Notes: generated from the letters alone by a model not told the origin. A stretch of 64,000 nt of DNA from Methylobacterium sp. CB376 (GCF_029714205.1 NZ_CP121648.1:4291001-4355000), one strand, 5' to 3'. Positions 19,120 to 30,000 are shown, counted from the first letter of the stretch. Program-made: numbers and translations.

Positions 19120-19947
19120 TCACTCCTGTGCTGGTACTCTCAGGCGCTGCATGTGACCGAGCATCTTGCCGACGATAGCGCCAAGTTGTTCGCTCACCTG
19201 CGTAGAGTATGACAGGGCCACCTCCGTGACGCCTCCCGGCGTGGCCCTGTGGCCCTCCGCTTGCTTCGAGGCCGCGTGGTGTCCACGCAGCCTCCTGGTT
19301 AGTTCATCGAACACGACGTGCATCACATCGTCCAGCGCTGCGGGCGTGAGACCACGTTCGGTTAAACTGTCCTCTATCGTCCTTGCGAGTGATGACCTGA
19401 TTAGTGTCAGGAGCGGACCCGCTAGGAGCGTCATCAGATCATAGGCCTGTTCCTCTTCCATCCAACTGGTCGGGCCCAGTAGCTGGAGAGCCGCGATCGC
19501 TGATGAAATTCGAGGATCGGCCCGCGCGACATCGTCCAGAAGTCCGATCGAACGAACTTCGCCCCCGTCCTGGGGAATGGCCGGGCTGAGCCGCGTCACC
19601 AGCGCATTCGGGAGAGCCTGGCGCACGATGCTCACCTCGGCGTCGATCCCCATGGCGAACATGACGCCATCGAAGCTGCGAAGACCACGGCGCTCAGCTA
19701 GCCCCACCAAGGCTTGGTTCGGGATTGCGGAGAAAATGACGCGAGACTGTATGACAACATTGAAATCGTTGCCAGATTTCTTGCCAGCTACCGGAGGCGA
19801 TGCGGAATCACCGAAGCGACGGCTCCACGTAATGACGTGCTTGCCTCCCTCCCTCATTCGGGTGGCGACCGCGTCCCCGAGGCGTCCGGCGCCAAAAACA
19901 CCGACCGCGTCGGTCGATCCCGATACATGCGTGATAGAAGGTTTCAT
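19120..19947 (-). CDS. Pyrroline-5-carboxylate reductase-like protein (ProC family)
   Basis: An NAD(P)H-binding Rossmann domain starts at about residue 14 (VGVFGAGRLGDAVATRM), and the C-terminal dimer domain carries the ProC hallmark RATPGGVTEVALS. The 275-residue length is normal. ProC makes proline from P5C; the nucleotide loop here is GAGRLG where classical ProC has a G-x-G-x-M/I-G form, and overall similarity looks distant. Lying between the transporter and the deaminase gene of the hydroxyproline locus, it could reduce a cyclic imine such as pyrroline-4-hydroxy-2-carboxylate, but that is a guess. It is divergent from the gene at 20576, with a 628-base region between them. Confidence 0.72.
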   Translation of the reverse strand: MKPSITHVSGSTDAVGVFGAGRLGDAVATRMREGGKHVITWSRRFGDSASPPVAGKKSGNDFNVVIQSRVIFSAIPNQALVGLAERRGLRSFDGVMFAMGIDAEVSIVRQALPNALVTRLSPAIPQDGGEVRSIGLLDDVARADPRISSAIAALQLLGPTSWMEEEQAYDLMTLLAGPLLTLIRSSLARTIEDSLTERGLTPAALDDVMHVVFDELTRRLRGHHAASKQAEGHRATPGGVTEVALSYSTQVSEQLGAIVGKMLGHMQRLRVPAQE

Positions 19948-20575
19948 GTGATGTCATCCTCGGGCCTGTGACGGACATGTCGAGCGCCGACGCCGAGAGC
20001 TGGGCCTCGACCTACCTCAAGACGGGAAATCCTCTCTCGGCGGGCTAAGACGGCTCGTCCACAGAGGCGTGACGAGTCGATGCTCGCTCCGCGAACAGCG
20101 ACGGCGGTCGGAAAAACGCCACGAGGCGTGCACCACGCCTGCGAAGATGGTGCAAGACGGGCCCATTGGGCGCTGGATTGCGGACCAATGTGCCGGCATT
20201 GCGCGCATCGTGTTTCCATATGCCGTAGTTTTGTGGACCGAACAAGACCGAAAAACCGCAGATCGTGCTTGTGTCATGCGCCCGGATTGATATATAGCAT
20301 GATGCGAATGACATAGGACGCGGCGGGCCAGGAATGAGTATGGAACGGCAATCGTCGAGGCGCCTGTGTTCGCAGGGGGCTTCCGTGGCCTTAATAAGTG
20401 GCGCGCCCGAGCCGGCCTAAAGATGCCCGATTGGGTCTTGGCCGGATCAAGGTTCGCGAGAGGCTGGGGCTCCCTGCCATAGGCGGTGAGGAAGTCGGCT
20501 ACATCAAAGCGTGCATACTCGGTCCGCTCGCGGCCGCTCTCGCTCAAACATCAACTCATTCTGGAGGACACTGCT
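19948..20575. other. 628-base divergent intergenic region
   Basis: Lies between the ProC-like gene (minus) and the DHDPS-family gene (plus) and must hold the promoters of both. A GGAGG at 20563-20567 serves the plus-strand gene. Short open frames exist on both strands (for example 20017-20547 minus) but none resembles a known protein. I recognise no riboswitch or RNA gene. An AT-rich patch near 20290-20315 is a plausible promoter location. Confidence 0.4.
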
Positions 20576-21475
20576 ATGGCAAATATTGACTGGGGCGGCA
20601 TCTTCCCGGTTCTCGTAACCCCGTTTGGGCCAGACGGGTCTATCAACGAGCTGCGATACAAGGAGCTGATCGATGAAGCGATCAGGAACGGTGCTCGCGG
20701 CATCGTTGCGGCCGGTAGCACGGGCGAGTTCTATGCACTCACGATCAGTGAGCGCGCCCGCCTCTATAAGCTCACGGTCGATCATGTAGCCGGTCGAATT
20801 CCCGTCTTGGCCGGAGTTGCCGACCTCCGCGTTGAGGATGTGGTTGATGCCTGCCAGGCCGCGGTCGCAGCGGGTTGCGTCGGTGGGATGATTCTGCCGC
20901 CCATTTACGCCATGCCAAGCCCGCGTGAGATCGTCGCCTTCTTTGAGCACGTCTCTCGGAGCAGCTCGCTGCCGTTGATGCTGTACAACAGCCCAAGGCG
21001 CGCAGGTATTGATATCAATCCGGCGCTGGTCGAGCAGCTCTCCAAGCTTCCCACGGTCGTTGCAATCAAGGACAGCTCCGGGCTGATTAATCAGGTCACC
21101 GAGCTAGTGCAGCGTGTCGGCGGCAGCCTTCGCGTGTTCGTGGGGTACGAAACCATGATCGTACCGGCCCGTGCGGTAGGTGCTCACGGCGTCATCGCCA
21201 TGGCACATCAGATCGCGGGGCCTCTCATTCGCGATTACTGGGATCAAGCGTTGAAAGGCGGTGAGTCCGTGGATGACATGGGCCGCGATGTCTTCGCATT
21301 CTACCGCTGCTTCCAATCAGGCGCCTATTACGCCGCAATCAAAGAGACCATGACACAGCTTGGACGTGACGCAGGTGGGCCGCGTCTGCCGCTGCTTCCC
21401 CTGACCGGCGACCAGAAAGCTGCGATTGCCAAGATTATCGGAGAGGCCGGGCTGAGCCGCTGGGCGAAGACCTGA
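20576..21475 (+). CDS. DHDPS/NAL-family lyase, probable pyrroline-4-hydroxy-2-carboxylate deaminase
   Basis: A class I aldolase-fold enzyme of 299 residues with GSTGEFYAL, the catalytic tyrosine (LPLMLYNSPRRAGIDI) and the Schiff-base lysine (VVAIKDSSG). DHDPS-family proteins in hydroxyproline loci convert delta1-pyrroline-4-hydroxy-2-carboxylate to 2-oxoglutarate semialdehyde and ammonia. The assignment rests on the adjacent epimerase, aldehyde dehydrogenase and FAD dehydrogenase. The frame opens at 20486, but GGAGG at 20563-20567 selects the ATG at 20576. Dihydrodipicolinate synthase itself or another aldolase role is less likely in this context. Confidence 0.84.
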   Translation: MANIDWGGIFPVLVTPFGPDGSINELRYKELIDEAIRNGARGIVAAGSTGEFYALTISERARLYKLTVDHVAGRIPVLAGVADLRVEDVVDACQAAVAAGCVGGMILPPIYAMPSPREIVAFFEHVSRSSSLPLMLYNSPRRAGIDINPALVEQLSKLPTVVAIKDSSGLINQVTELVQRVGGSLRVFVGYETMIVPARAVGAHGVIAMAHQIAGPLIRDYWDQALKGGESVDDMGRDVFAFYRCFQSGAYYAAIKETMTQLGRDAGGPRLPLLPLTGDQKAAIAKIIGEAGLSRWAKT

Positions 21476-21677
21476 AGCATCACGGCGTCCGCCCACGCCT
21501 CTCTCCGGAACGTCCGATCAAACAAAGGGTGACGTTGCGAGCACGTAGATGGTTGCGTGCGCACCGGGATCGTGGGCGCGTTAGGTGAGAGGACCTCGTA
21601 AATTTCCGGACCGAGCTATCCGGGCTCGTTTCGATCGGCATTCGCGTGCGAAAGCCCGCACTTTCTGAAGGACGGCT

Positions 21678-23111
21678 ATGTATACGAAATTGGCCCTATT
21701 TATTGATGGCGAGTGGATTGAGGAAGCCAGTGCCGGCAGCGAAGTGGTTCTCAATCCGGCAACAGAGCAGCCGCTCGGCACGCTGCCTCACGCCGGCCGG
21801 CCGGAGTTGGATCGAGCGCTCGCGGCGGCAGATCGCGCCTTCCACGGCTGGAAGCGCACGTCGCCTTATGAGCGTGGGCAGATCCTGCGGCGCGCCGCCA
21901 TCCTCATGCGTGAGCGACTCGTTCACATCGCGACTGTGCTGACGCTCGAGGAGGGCAAGACGCTTGCAGAGGCCAAGGGAGAGATCACAGCTGCGGCAGA
22001 GTTCTTCGATTGGTTCGCCGAAGAGGGACGGCGGAGTTACGGGCGCATCATCCCTGCCCGACTCGCCGGCATGCTTCAAACCGTGACGCAGGAGCCGATC
22101 GGCCCCGTCGCCTGTTTTACCCCGTGGAACTTCCCGGCCGTGACCCCGGCCCGAAAGATCGCGCCTGCTCTGGCGGCAGGGTGCACCTGCATCATCAAGC
22201 CGGCTGAGGAAACTCCGGGCACGACGCTAGAGATTGCGCGTGCGCTTAGCGATGCCGGCCTACCGGCCGGCGTGCTCAACGTTGTATTCGGCAACCCGGC
22301 AGAAGTCTCGGAGTATCTTCTGAGATCTCCCGTGATCCGCAAGATCTCGTTCACCGGATCGACCCCAGTTGGCCGCCATCTTGCGCGCATCGCGGGAGAG
22401 ACGCTGACGCTGGCCACGATGGAACTCGGCGGACATGCCCCAGTCATTGTTGCGAAGGACGCCGATATCCGTCGCGCCGCCGAGCTGTCGATGGCGGTCA
22501 AGCTGCGTAACACGGGGCAGGTTTGCACGTCGCCGACGCGCTTCTTCGTAGAACGCCCCGCTTACGAGGAGTATCTGGAGCACGCGCGCGCTCTCGTCGA
22601 GAAGCAGGTGGTCGGCGACGGCCTGTGGCCCGAGACGACGGTCGGACCTGTCGCGAACGCCCGCCGCGTCGCTGCCATGGACGACCTGATTTCGGATGCT
22701 CTCTCGCACCAGGCTCGGCTCATCGCCGGCGGAGAGCGTATCGACGGGGTCGGGCTCATGTACAAGCCTACTATCCTCGCGGACATTCCGGATCACGCTA
22801 AGGCGATGTCGCACGAACCATTCGGCCCGCTGGCCCTCGTGCAGCCGGTCGAAGACATCGGCCACGCGCTCGCGCGGGCGAATTCGCTGCCCTACGGCCT
22901 AGCCGGATACGCTTTCACGAGTTCCTCAGCGACGGCGAACCGCATCTCCGAAGAACTAGCTGTCGGTGTCATCGGGATCAACCAGATGGTTGTTACAATC
23001 CCTGAGACGCCCTTCGGCGGCGTCGGAGATAGTGGCTGGGGGCGTGAGGGCGGGATTGAGGGTCTTGAGGCCTATATGAGTAAGAAATACGTAGGCCACC
23101 TTCACGTCTGA
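21678..23111 (+). CDS. NAD(P)-dependent aldehyde dehydrogenase, probable 2-oxoglutarate semialdehyde dehydrogenase
   Basis: A 477-residue ALDH. TPWNFPAVTPARKIAPALAA is the cofactor region, FTGSTPVGRHLA the Rossmann motif, MELGGHAPVIV the general-base glutamate and NTGQVCTSPTRFFV the nucleophilic cysteine. The succinate-semialdehyde-type subfamily includes the 2-oxoglutarate semialdehyde dehydrogenases of hydroxyproline, arabinose and glucarate pathways. Placement directly after the DHDPS-family gene makes the last step of hydroxyproline breakdown its probable job. A 202-base gap separates it from the upstream gene. Confidence 0.86.
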   Translation: MYTKLALFIDGEWIEEASAGSEVVLNPATEQPLGTLPHAGRPELDRALAAADRAFHGWKRTSPYERGQILRRAAILMRERLVHIATVLTLEEGKTLAEAKGEITAAAEFFDWFAEEGRRSYGRIIPARLAGMLQTVTQEPIGPVACFTPWNFPAVTPARKIAPALAAGCTCIIKPAEETPGTTLEIARALSDAGLPAGVLNVVFGNPAEVSEYLLRSPVIRKISFTGSTPVGRHLARIAGETLTLATMELGGHAPVIVAKDADIRRAAELSMAVKLRNTGQVCTSPTRFFVERPAYEEYLEHARALVEKQVVGDGLWPETTVGPVANARRVAAMDDLISDALSHQARLIAGGERIDGVGLMYKPTILADIPDHAKAMSHEPFGPLALVQPVEDIGHALARANSLPYGLAGYAFTSSSATANRISEELAVGVIGINQMVVTIPETPFGGVGDSGWGREGGIEGLEAYMSKKYVGHLHV

Positions 23112-23240
23112 GCGCGACGTGGTTCTTTCTACGTCGGGAGAACCTTCCGTCGACCCACAGAGCTAGCGCGAGTCCGATCTACCGAAGAGCCGTAGAGCTT
23201 TTCGCTTAGCATAGACTCGCCCTAATCTCGGGAGGTTCGA

Positions 23241-24476
23241 ATGGTACAAGCGAGGTCTATTGCCGTTGTGGGAGGAGGGCTCATCGGCATCAGCTGCGCC
23301 CTCTCCCTCTCCAGGGAAGGCCATCGCGTGACTGTGTTCGAGGAAGGCAAGGTCGGTCATGGTTGCTCCTGGGGCAACGGTGCCCAGTACAATGCCGGGA
23401 CCTCGCTGCCGATGTCCTATCCGGGGGTGATGTGGCGTGCGCTGAGATGGCTTGCTGACAGGAATGGACCCGTACATCTCGCTGCTCGAGAGCTTCCTCG
23501 GAATATCGGATGGCTCCTGCGTTTCATTGAGACGGGTTCTCCGAAGAGATGGGAGAAAACATACACTGCTCTCAACGCGCTTAATGCGCCGTGCTCCGAT
23601 CTATACAAAGACCTGCTGGGCGATGACGAATGGACTAAAATCTTCCGACCTAGCGGTGCTCTTCATGTCTATCGAGAGTCCACGCGCGGCCGACTCGACG
23701 ATCAAATCGAGCGGTTGCGGATGAGCCACGGGGCCACCTTTGAGAAAATTTCCGCTGAAGACATCCGGCAACTAGAACCGAACCTGTCCAAGGACTATCA
23801 GCGCGGCGTCTACTTTCCGGGCAGCGGTTACGTTGATTCTCCTGTGGCGCTAGTGGAGCGCTTAAATGCACGCGCTACATCATTCGACACGAAGGTGCAG
23901 CACGCGCGCGTCTTGTCCATTGAGCCGGGATCGGAGGCTGTGACGCTCCATACAACGTTGGGTTCTCATCGCTGCGACTTGATCGTCATTGCCGCCGGCA
24001 TCGCCAGTCGTGATTTGGCGAGAAGCCTCGGCGTATACTTGTCCATGGCGAGTGAGCGAGGCTACCATGTGGCGCTGTCGGATGTCGCTGGCGCGATCAG
24101 CCGCCCCGTCACCGACACGGCTTCAGCCTTTGTCGCGACTCCGCTCTCAGAAGAGTTGAGAGTGGTCGGCATAGCGGAATTCGACAAGGCCGACGCGCCT
24201 ATCAGGAGTAGTCAGACGGACAAGCTTCTCGTGGCAGCCCGCCGTATGATACCGGACCTTCAAGTCAGTACGGTGCGACATTGGATGGGCATCCGTCCAT
24301 CCACTCCGGACAGCCTACCCATTATAGGACCGCATCCGAAGCACACCGCCATCCTGTTCGCGACAGGGCACGGTCACCTGGGGATCAGCGGGGCGCCTAT
24401 GACGGCTGCCTTGATTTCCGACATCGTCGCGGGCCGGCGCCCTCGCATCCCACTCGCGCCGTACGGCGTCAGGTAG
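23241..24476 (+). CDS. FAD-dependent D-amino-acid dehydrogenase (DadA family), probable cis-4-hydroxy-D-proline dehydrogenase
   Basis: A single-subunit flavoenzyme of 411 residues. The N-terminal dinucleotide fold is AVVGGGLIGISCALSLSREG with the acidic residue EEGKVG; the C-terminal FAD part includes HWMGIRPSTPDSLPIIG and FATGHGHLGISGAPMTA, both DadA/DAO hallmarks. It would oxidise the D-hydroxyproline made by the epimerase to the pyrroline intermediate. Some bacteria use a multi-subunit enzyme here; this locus appears to use the simple DadA-like type. GGGAGG just upstream is a strong ribosome-binding site. Confidence 0.86.
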   Translation: MVQARSIAVVGGGLIGISCALSLSREGHRVTVFEEGKVGHGCSWGNGAQYNAGTSLPMSYPGVMWRALRWLADRNGPVHLAARELPRNIGWLLRFIETGSPKRWEKTYTALNALNAPCSDLYKDLLGDDEWTKIFRPSGALHVYRESTRGRLDDQIERLRMSHGATFEKISAEDIRQLEPNLSKDYQRGVYFPGSGYVDSPVALVERLNARATSFDTKVQHARVLSIEPGSEAVTLHTTLGSHRCDLIVIAAGIASRDLARSLGVYLSMASERGYHVALSDVAGAISRPVTDTASAFVATPLSEELRVVGIAEFDKADAPIRSSQTDKLLVAARRMIPDLQVSTVRHWMGIRPSTPDSLPIIGPHPKHTAILFATGHGHLGISGAPMTAALISDIVAGRRPRIPLAPYGVR

Positions 24477-24807
24477 GTGTGGGGGCGACTGCGGGGCGGC
24501 CGCGCAAATCTCCTGCGAAACGACTGAACAAGCGCTTCACTTTCAACGCTTTGACCTGGTACATGTACCGCACTGCCCCTTCTTGCATCAGGCCTGATCA
24601 ATGTCAATGTGGAGTTCGGTTGCCGCGTTCCTCCTGTGTTCACGGATTGAAGCCGTGTATCCCAGAGATCGTGGTGAAAGAGTGTCTCAGCCGCGCCACT
24701 GGTGCCACCTGCCTGAACCCATACGAACGAAGAGCTAATTCGTTGGTCACACGCGGTCGCTAGAGTCGGACCTACGGTTGATAGATCAGCGCAAGGAAAA
24801 TTGCTTC
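24477..24807. other. 331-base spacer before the MocR regulator
   Basis: No supportable gene or RNA seen. The frame of the regulator opens at 24778, so its promoter probably lies here. Short frames on both strands look like shadows. Confidence 0.4.
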
Positions 24808-26199
24808 ATGGCCTCGGAGAAGACCAAGTTTTTCGGCTGGCTGCCCCGGGAGCTGTCGTCGGAAGGTCCGCGCTACCTTGCTCTGGTAAATGCGCTTGAG
24901 CAGGACGTCGTGGAGAACCGTCTAGTCGACGGCTCGCGCCTCCCGCCGCACCGTGAACTGGCTGCGCAGATCGGATTATCAGTTGGTACTGTCAGCAAAG
25001 CATATCAAGAGGCGGAGCAACGGGGCATCGTCAGCAGCCATGTCGGGCAGGGGACTTTTGTGCGCAGGCGCGCATCGACCGTCCCAATCGGCGCGGCCGC
25101 GCCGCAAGCCGTGAACATGGCCCTCAATGTGCCAGCTCATGGTCGCGAGGCGGATGTTCTCTCTGGGCTCCTGAGCGATGTCTACCGTCCCCAAGAACTA
25201 GCGCCACTACTCGATTATCATCCCCATTCAGGCATCGGGCATCATCGCGAAGTCATTGCCCGCTCCATTTCGGATGATGCGTTCAGCGTTGATCCCGCGC
25301 TGCTGTATCTGTGCAACGGCGCTCAGCATGCCCTCGACATTGCCGTGCGTCTCGTGGCACAGCCAGGCGACAAGATACTCGTCGATCGGCTCACCTACTC
25401 GGGCTTCAAGGCGATCGCAGTCGCGAACTCACTCACGCTCGTGCCGGTTGATCTTGATGATGAAGGCACCGATCCTGACGCCTTGGAGGCAGCGTGCCGG
25501 CTTTCTGGTGCCCGCGTCTATTACTCTATGCCGACTCTACAAAGTCCGACAGCGCGGACCATGAGTCTCCAGCGACGAAAGCGCATTGCCGAATTGGCCG
25601 AAAAACTTGACCTCCTCATTATTGAGGACGACGTCTACAGTTTCTTCTATCCTGAAAGGCCGCTTCCGATCGCGGCGCTCGTGCCCGAAAGAAGTTTCTA
25701 TGCAACGTCTTATTCTAAGTGTGTCGCACCGGGTTTTCGGCTCGGAACACTCTCGGTTCCTCCCGCGTTCAAGGGTCGGGCTGAATTATTTGTCCACGCC
25801 TCCTCATGGTTCGCTGCACCCATCTTGGGTGACCTGGCGGTTCGTCTTCTCGAGAGCGGCAGGCTCGATGAGCTGATTCGTGAGCGGAGGCGGCAGGCAA
25901 CCGAGCGGTATCGTCTCTTCGCGAAGTTCTTTCCGTTTGTGGAGAAGCTGGACAATCCCCCTTTCTACGCCTGGCTGCCCTTGCCGCAGGAATGGTCCGC
26001 ATCGCGTTTCACTTCGGCGGCACGCGGGCAGGGCATCCTCGTAACGCCTCCGACCGCCTCCACTGTTGATGACGACGATCCGGGCGCCGTTCGCGTGTGC
26101 CTAGGTGCGCCAGACGATCTAAGCGAGCTTTCCGGTGCTCTCTCCATCCTTAGCGAGATCCTTGCTCGGCCACCTCTGAGCGTCTTCTCTGTCGCTTGA
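24808..26199 (+). CDS. MocR-type transcriptional regulator (GntR HTH + aminotransferase-like domain)
   Basis: A DNA-binding winged helix of the GntR family (LPPHRELAAQIGLSVGTVSK and GIVSSHVGQGTFV, about residues 50-95) is fused to a class I aminotransferase-fold domain. The latter has an intact PLP lysine in YATSYSKCVAPGFRLG and the aspartate region LLIIEDDVYSFFYP. MocR proteins sense amino compounds through PLP. Position at the end of the plus-strand hydroxyproline genes makes it their likely regulator. ATG 24778 is also in frame, ten codons earlier; the ATG at 24808 (463 residues) is preferred because the family usually starts just before this conserved region. Confidence 0.86.
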   Translation: MASEKTKFFGWLPRELSSEGPRYLALVNALEQDVVENRLVDGSRLPPHRELAAQIGLSVGTVSKAYQEAEQRGIVSSHVGQGTFVRRRASTVPIGAAAPQAVNMALNVPAHGREADVLSGLLSDVYRPQELAPLLDYHPHSGIGHHREVIARSISDDAFSVDPALLYLCNGAQHALDIAVRLVAQPGDKILVDRLTYSGFKAIAVANSLTLVPVDLDDEGTDPDALEAACRLSGARVYYSMPTLQSPTARTMSLQRRKRIAELAEKLDLLIIEDDVYSFFYPERPLPIAALVPERSFYATSYSKCVAPGFRLGTLSVPPAFKGRAELFVHASSWFAAPILGDLAVRLLESGRLDELIRERRRQATERYRLFAKFFPFVEKLDNPPFYAWLPLPQEWSASRFTSAARGQGILVTPPTASTVDDDDPGAVRVCLGAPDDLSELSGALSILSEILARPPLSVFSVA

Positions 26200-27098
26200 A
26201 CTTGATAATAGGCAGCGAAGAGGCGCCAATGATTTTTACTGTCGAGAGGTGTCGAAGGCGAGTGCAACCACTCCGTCGTTATTTCGGACGGCTGACTTGA
26301 GAATTTGAGCGTGCGCTTAGTGGCTCGCGCTTCAAAATTCAGAAGCGATGAATGTCATGTTGTGCGTCGCGGTTGTTTGAAATCTGAGCGCGTCAAAGGC
26401 CATCGGAGTTTACGACTGCCATGCAAATCCGCAACGATGGGGCGAATGCACGCCTCCTCGATTGTCCCGGCTTTATAGGCGCCCCAATGGATGTGCTGCA
26501 CGAATATGCGCGCGGGGAGATCGAGAGCGTGGAACGGACGGTCGGTCGCTGCGGCGAAGGTGACGGTGCGGCGGATCCCGCGCGTCTCGTGATCGGGGTA
26601 GGCACCTATCGCCTCGGCATAATCGAGATCGGTGCCCGCTCGACCCGGGGCAGCCAGCTTTACATGGACGACACTGTCGGTGCGCCGGGCGAGGCGGGCG
26701 ACGTCGTTGCGGCTGAGACCGACTGGGCGTCGGTCAAATCGCTTGCTACCGCGCTCGACGAGCCTCCGGATTTCTCCCGACCGATCTTCCTGAAAAGCGT
26801 GCGTTGTGGTGCTTGGGATCTGGCTGCTTGCCGGGTGGCGCGGGCACGTCCCGCTTGCTGAGACAGCGCGAGCAGAAATGATGAAGTAATCCGTGCGGGT
26901 CCAATGACGATTTCATTAAAATTGGAAAATCTGAGTTATGTGGACGGTGCGAGCCTACCCGTCTCTGATGGAGCGATCCGAACCATTTTATCGTTATTTC
27001 CGATTAATCGTACGTCACGAGCTAGAAAAAAAACGCTGTGTGTTGCGCATCGATATTGATACTTGTTGGTGCGCTCACGATCCGAATGGGGAAGAGCT
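26200..27098. other. About 900 bases without a convincing gene; possible decayed coding sequence
   Basis: Separates the lower-GC hydroxyproline locus from the GC-rich glutamate dehydrogenase gene. On the minus strand a frame without a start codon runs over roughly 26360-26870. It reads like protein in places (ARIFVQHIHWGAYKAGTIEE), but I cannot match it to a family. It could be a gene remnant. An AT-rich stretch at 26890-27060 immediately precedes the dehydrogenase gene and is the likely promoter region. Confidence 0.4.
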
Positions 27099-30000
27099 GT
27101 GACACGTGAGACCACCCCCGTACTGCCGTCCTCTGACGCAGAGAATGCCTGCACCGGCCTCATCAAGACGGCCGCCGAAGCGGTCACGCGAGCAGGTGGG
27201 CGGGGAGGCTTCGTGCGTGACCTGTTCGGACGGGTGCCCCCGGAGGATCTGACCTCTTATCCCGCCGCGGTGCTCGCCGACCTCGCCTGCGACGCTCGCG
27301 CTTTCCTGGCTGAGCCCCGACGGCCGGGCGATCCGGCGCGGCTGCGGCTGCGCGATGCCACGATCGAGCGCAGCGCCCAGCCATGTGAGATCACCGTGAT
27401 TGAGGTGATCAACGACAACCGTCCTTACCTGCTCGACTCGACGCTGGCCGCGCTGACTGAGCACGGCCTGACCCCTGACTTCGTGGCCCACCCGATCCTT
27501 GGCGTCGAGCGCGACGCGGGCGGCGCCCTCGTCCGGGTCGTCGGCGAGACCACGGCCGAGGCACACGGCGGGCTCGCCCGCGAGAGCCTGATCCACATCC
27601 ATCTCGACCGGATCGAGGGGGCGGCGCGGGAGCGGCTGGAGGCCGAGCTCGGCGAGGTTTACCGCGACGTAGCGCTGGTGAGTGACGACGCTGAGGCGAT
27701 GCGCGTCCGCCTCGCCGCTCTGTCTGCAGGCATCGGGCAAGGGTCCCCGCTGCTCTCGGAGGTCGAGACGATTGAGGCGCGCGCCTTCCTCGACTGGCTC
27801 GCGGACGGCCATTTCACCCTGCTCGGCATGCAGGAACACGGCATTGCGGGTGAGACGTACTCGCTGGTGCCCGAGTCTAGCCTCGGCGTGCTGCGTGATC
27901 GCGGCGCGGCAGTGCTGCGGCCCGGTCCCGGCTGGATCGACTACACTCCGGAGATCCTCACCTTCCTGCAGGAGCCGCAGGCGCTCATCATCACCAAGGC
28001 CAGCGCTAAGGCGCGAGTGCACCGAGCGGGCTACCTCGACTACATCGGGATCAAGCTGTTCTCAGCGGACGGCAAGCTGTCTGGCGAGGTGCGGGTGGTG
28101 GGTCTGTTCACGGCCTCCGCTTACGCCAATCCCGCCCACGAGGTGCCGATCCTGCGCCGCAAGGCGGCGGCGGCGGCCGATCGCGCTGGCCTCGACCCTA
28201 CGAGCCATGCAGGGCGCAGCCTGCTCGCGGTGCTGGAGACCTATCCGCGCGACGAACTGTTTCAGATCGACCTCGACCGGCTGACCCACTTCACCCTGGC
28301 GATTGCAAGCCTTGCCGATCGGCCGCGCCTGCGTGTGCTGTCGCGACCGGATCAGTTTGGCCGCTTCGTCTCACTGCTCGTCTACGTGCCGAAAGACCGC
28401 TACGACTCGACTGTGCGCGCCCGGATCGGTGCCCACCTCGCCGAGACTTACGGCGGCCATCTCTCCGCGGCCTACCCGGATTTCCCTGAGGGGCCGCTGG
28501 CGCGAACCCACTACATCATCGGCTTGTCCGAGCCAGGCGTGCCGGAGCGCGATCCCAGCGCGCTGGAGGCCGAGATCGCGGGGATCGTGCGCACCTGGGG
28601 CGACAGCCTGCGCGCGGCGCTGGCCACGCTCAGCGACGGCGCCCGTGCTCGCATGTTGGCCGCGCGCTATGCCGAGGCATTCTCCGTCGCATACCGTGAC
28701 AATTACTTGCCGGAGGTAGCGGTCGCTGACGTCGCGATCCTCGAACGCTTGAAGGCCGACCGGCCGCGGGGAGTCGACATCGGTCGCCGCGATACCGATC
28801 CCGCGAACCAGATCCGCCTCAAAGCTTTCTCGCGCGGCACCTCGATTGCCCTGTCCGACCGCGTGCCGGCCCTGGAAAACCTGGGCTTCCGGGTAATCAA
28901 CGAACGCACCTACCAGGTGCGGCCCTCTGGCGTCGGCGAGGGTGACCGCGTCTGGCTATATGACATGCTCCTGGAGCGTGCCACGGGTGCGGATATAAGC
29001 CTCGCCGAGGCGGCGGTGCTCGAAGAGGCTATGCTGGCAGTCGCCGATGGGCTCGCCGAGTCCGATGGCTACAACCGCCTTGTCCTTGAGGCCGCCCTGC
29101 CATGGCGCGAGGCGGCGCTGCTGCGAGCGCTCGGGAGGTACTTGCGCCAGCTCCGCATCCGCTACGGGCAGGACTACATCGCTGGCACGCTCGCGCGGCA
29201 CCCGGTGATCGCCAAGGGGCTAGTCGCCCTGTTTCGCGCCCGGTTCGATCCGGCTGCTACAGGCGACCGGGTGGCAGCCGAAGCTGTGGCGCGGGCCGAG
29301 ATCGAGGCTGCGTTGTCCGGTGTCACCAGCCTCGATGAGGATCGGATCCTGCGCCGCTTCGTGAACCTTGTCGAAGCGGCCCTGCGTACGGACTTCTTCC
29401 AGGTGGCTGAGGAAGGAGGCCCGCGCGACACGATCAGTTTCAAGTTCGCCTGCGCGAAAGTCGTGGGAATGCCGCTGCCGCGGCCGCTCTTCGAGATCTT
29501 CGTCTACTCGCCGCGCGTCGAGGGCGTGCACCTGCGCTTCGGCTACGTCGCCCGCGGGGGCCTGCGCTGGTCGGATCGGCCGGAGGATTTCCGCACCGAG
29601 GTCCTCGGCCTCGTGAAGGCGCAGCAGGTCAAGAACGCCGTGATCGTGCCGGTGGGCGCCAAGGGCGGCTTCTTCCCCAAGCGCCTGCCGCCGGCCTCCG
29701 ACCGCCAGGCCTGGATGGCCGAGGGCACCGAGAGCTACCGGATCTTCATCCGCACCCTGCTCTCGCTCACCGACAACATCGTGGACGGCGCCATCGCGCC
29801 TCCAAAGGACACCGTGCGGCACGATCCCGCCGACGACGCTTACCTCGTGGTCGCGGCGGACAAGGGCACCGCGACCTTCTCGGACGTGGCGAACGCCATC
29901 TCGCTGGAGCGCGGCCACTGGCTCGGGGACGCCTTCGCGTCGGGCGGGAGCCAGGGCTACGACCACAAGGGCATGGGCATCACTGCGCGGGGCGCCTGGG

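Noticed and set aside
20017..20547. 176-codon minus-strand frame in the divergent intergenic region
   Set aside because: Rich in Arg, Ser and Pro with no recognisable motif, and it overlaps the ribosome-binding region of the plus-strand gene.
26421..26861. 146-codon plus-strand frame
   Set aside because: No recognisable domain; the minus strand of the same interval reads more like protein, and neither is convincing.
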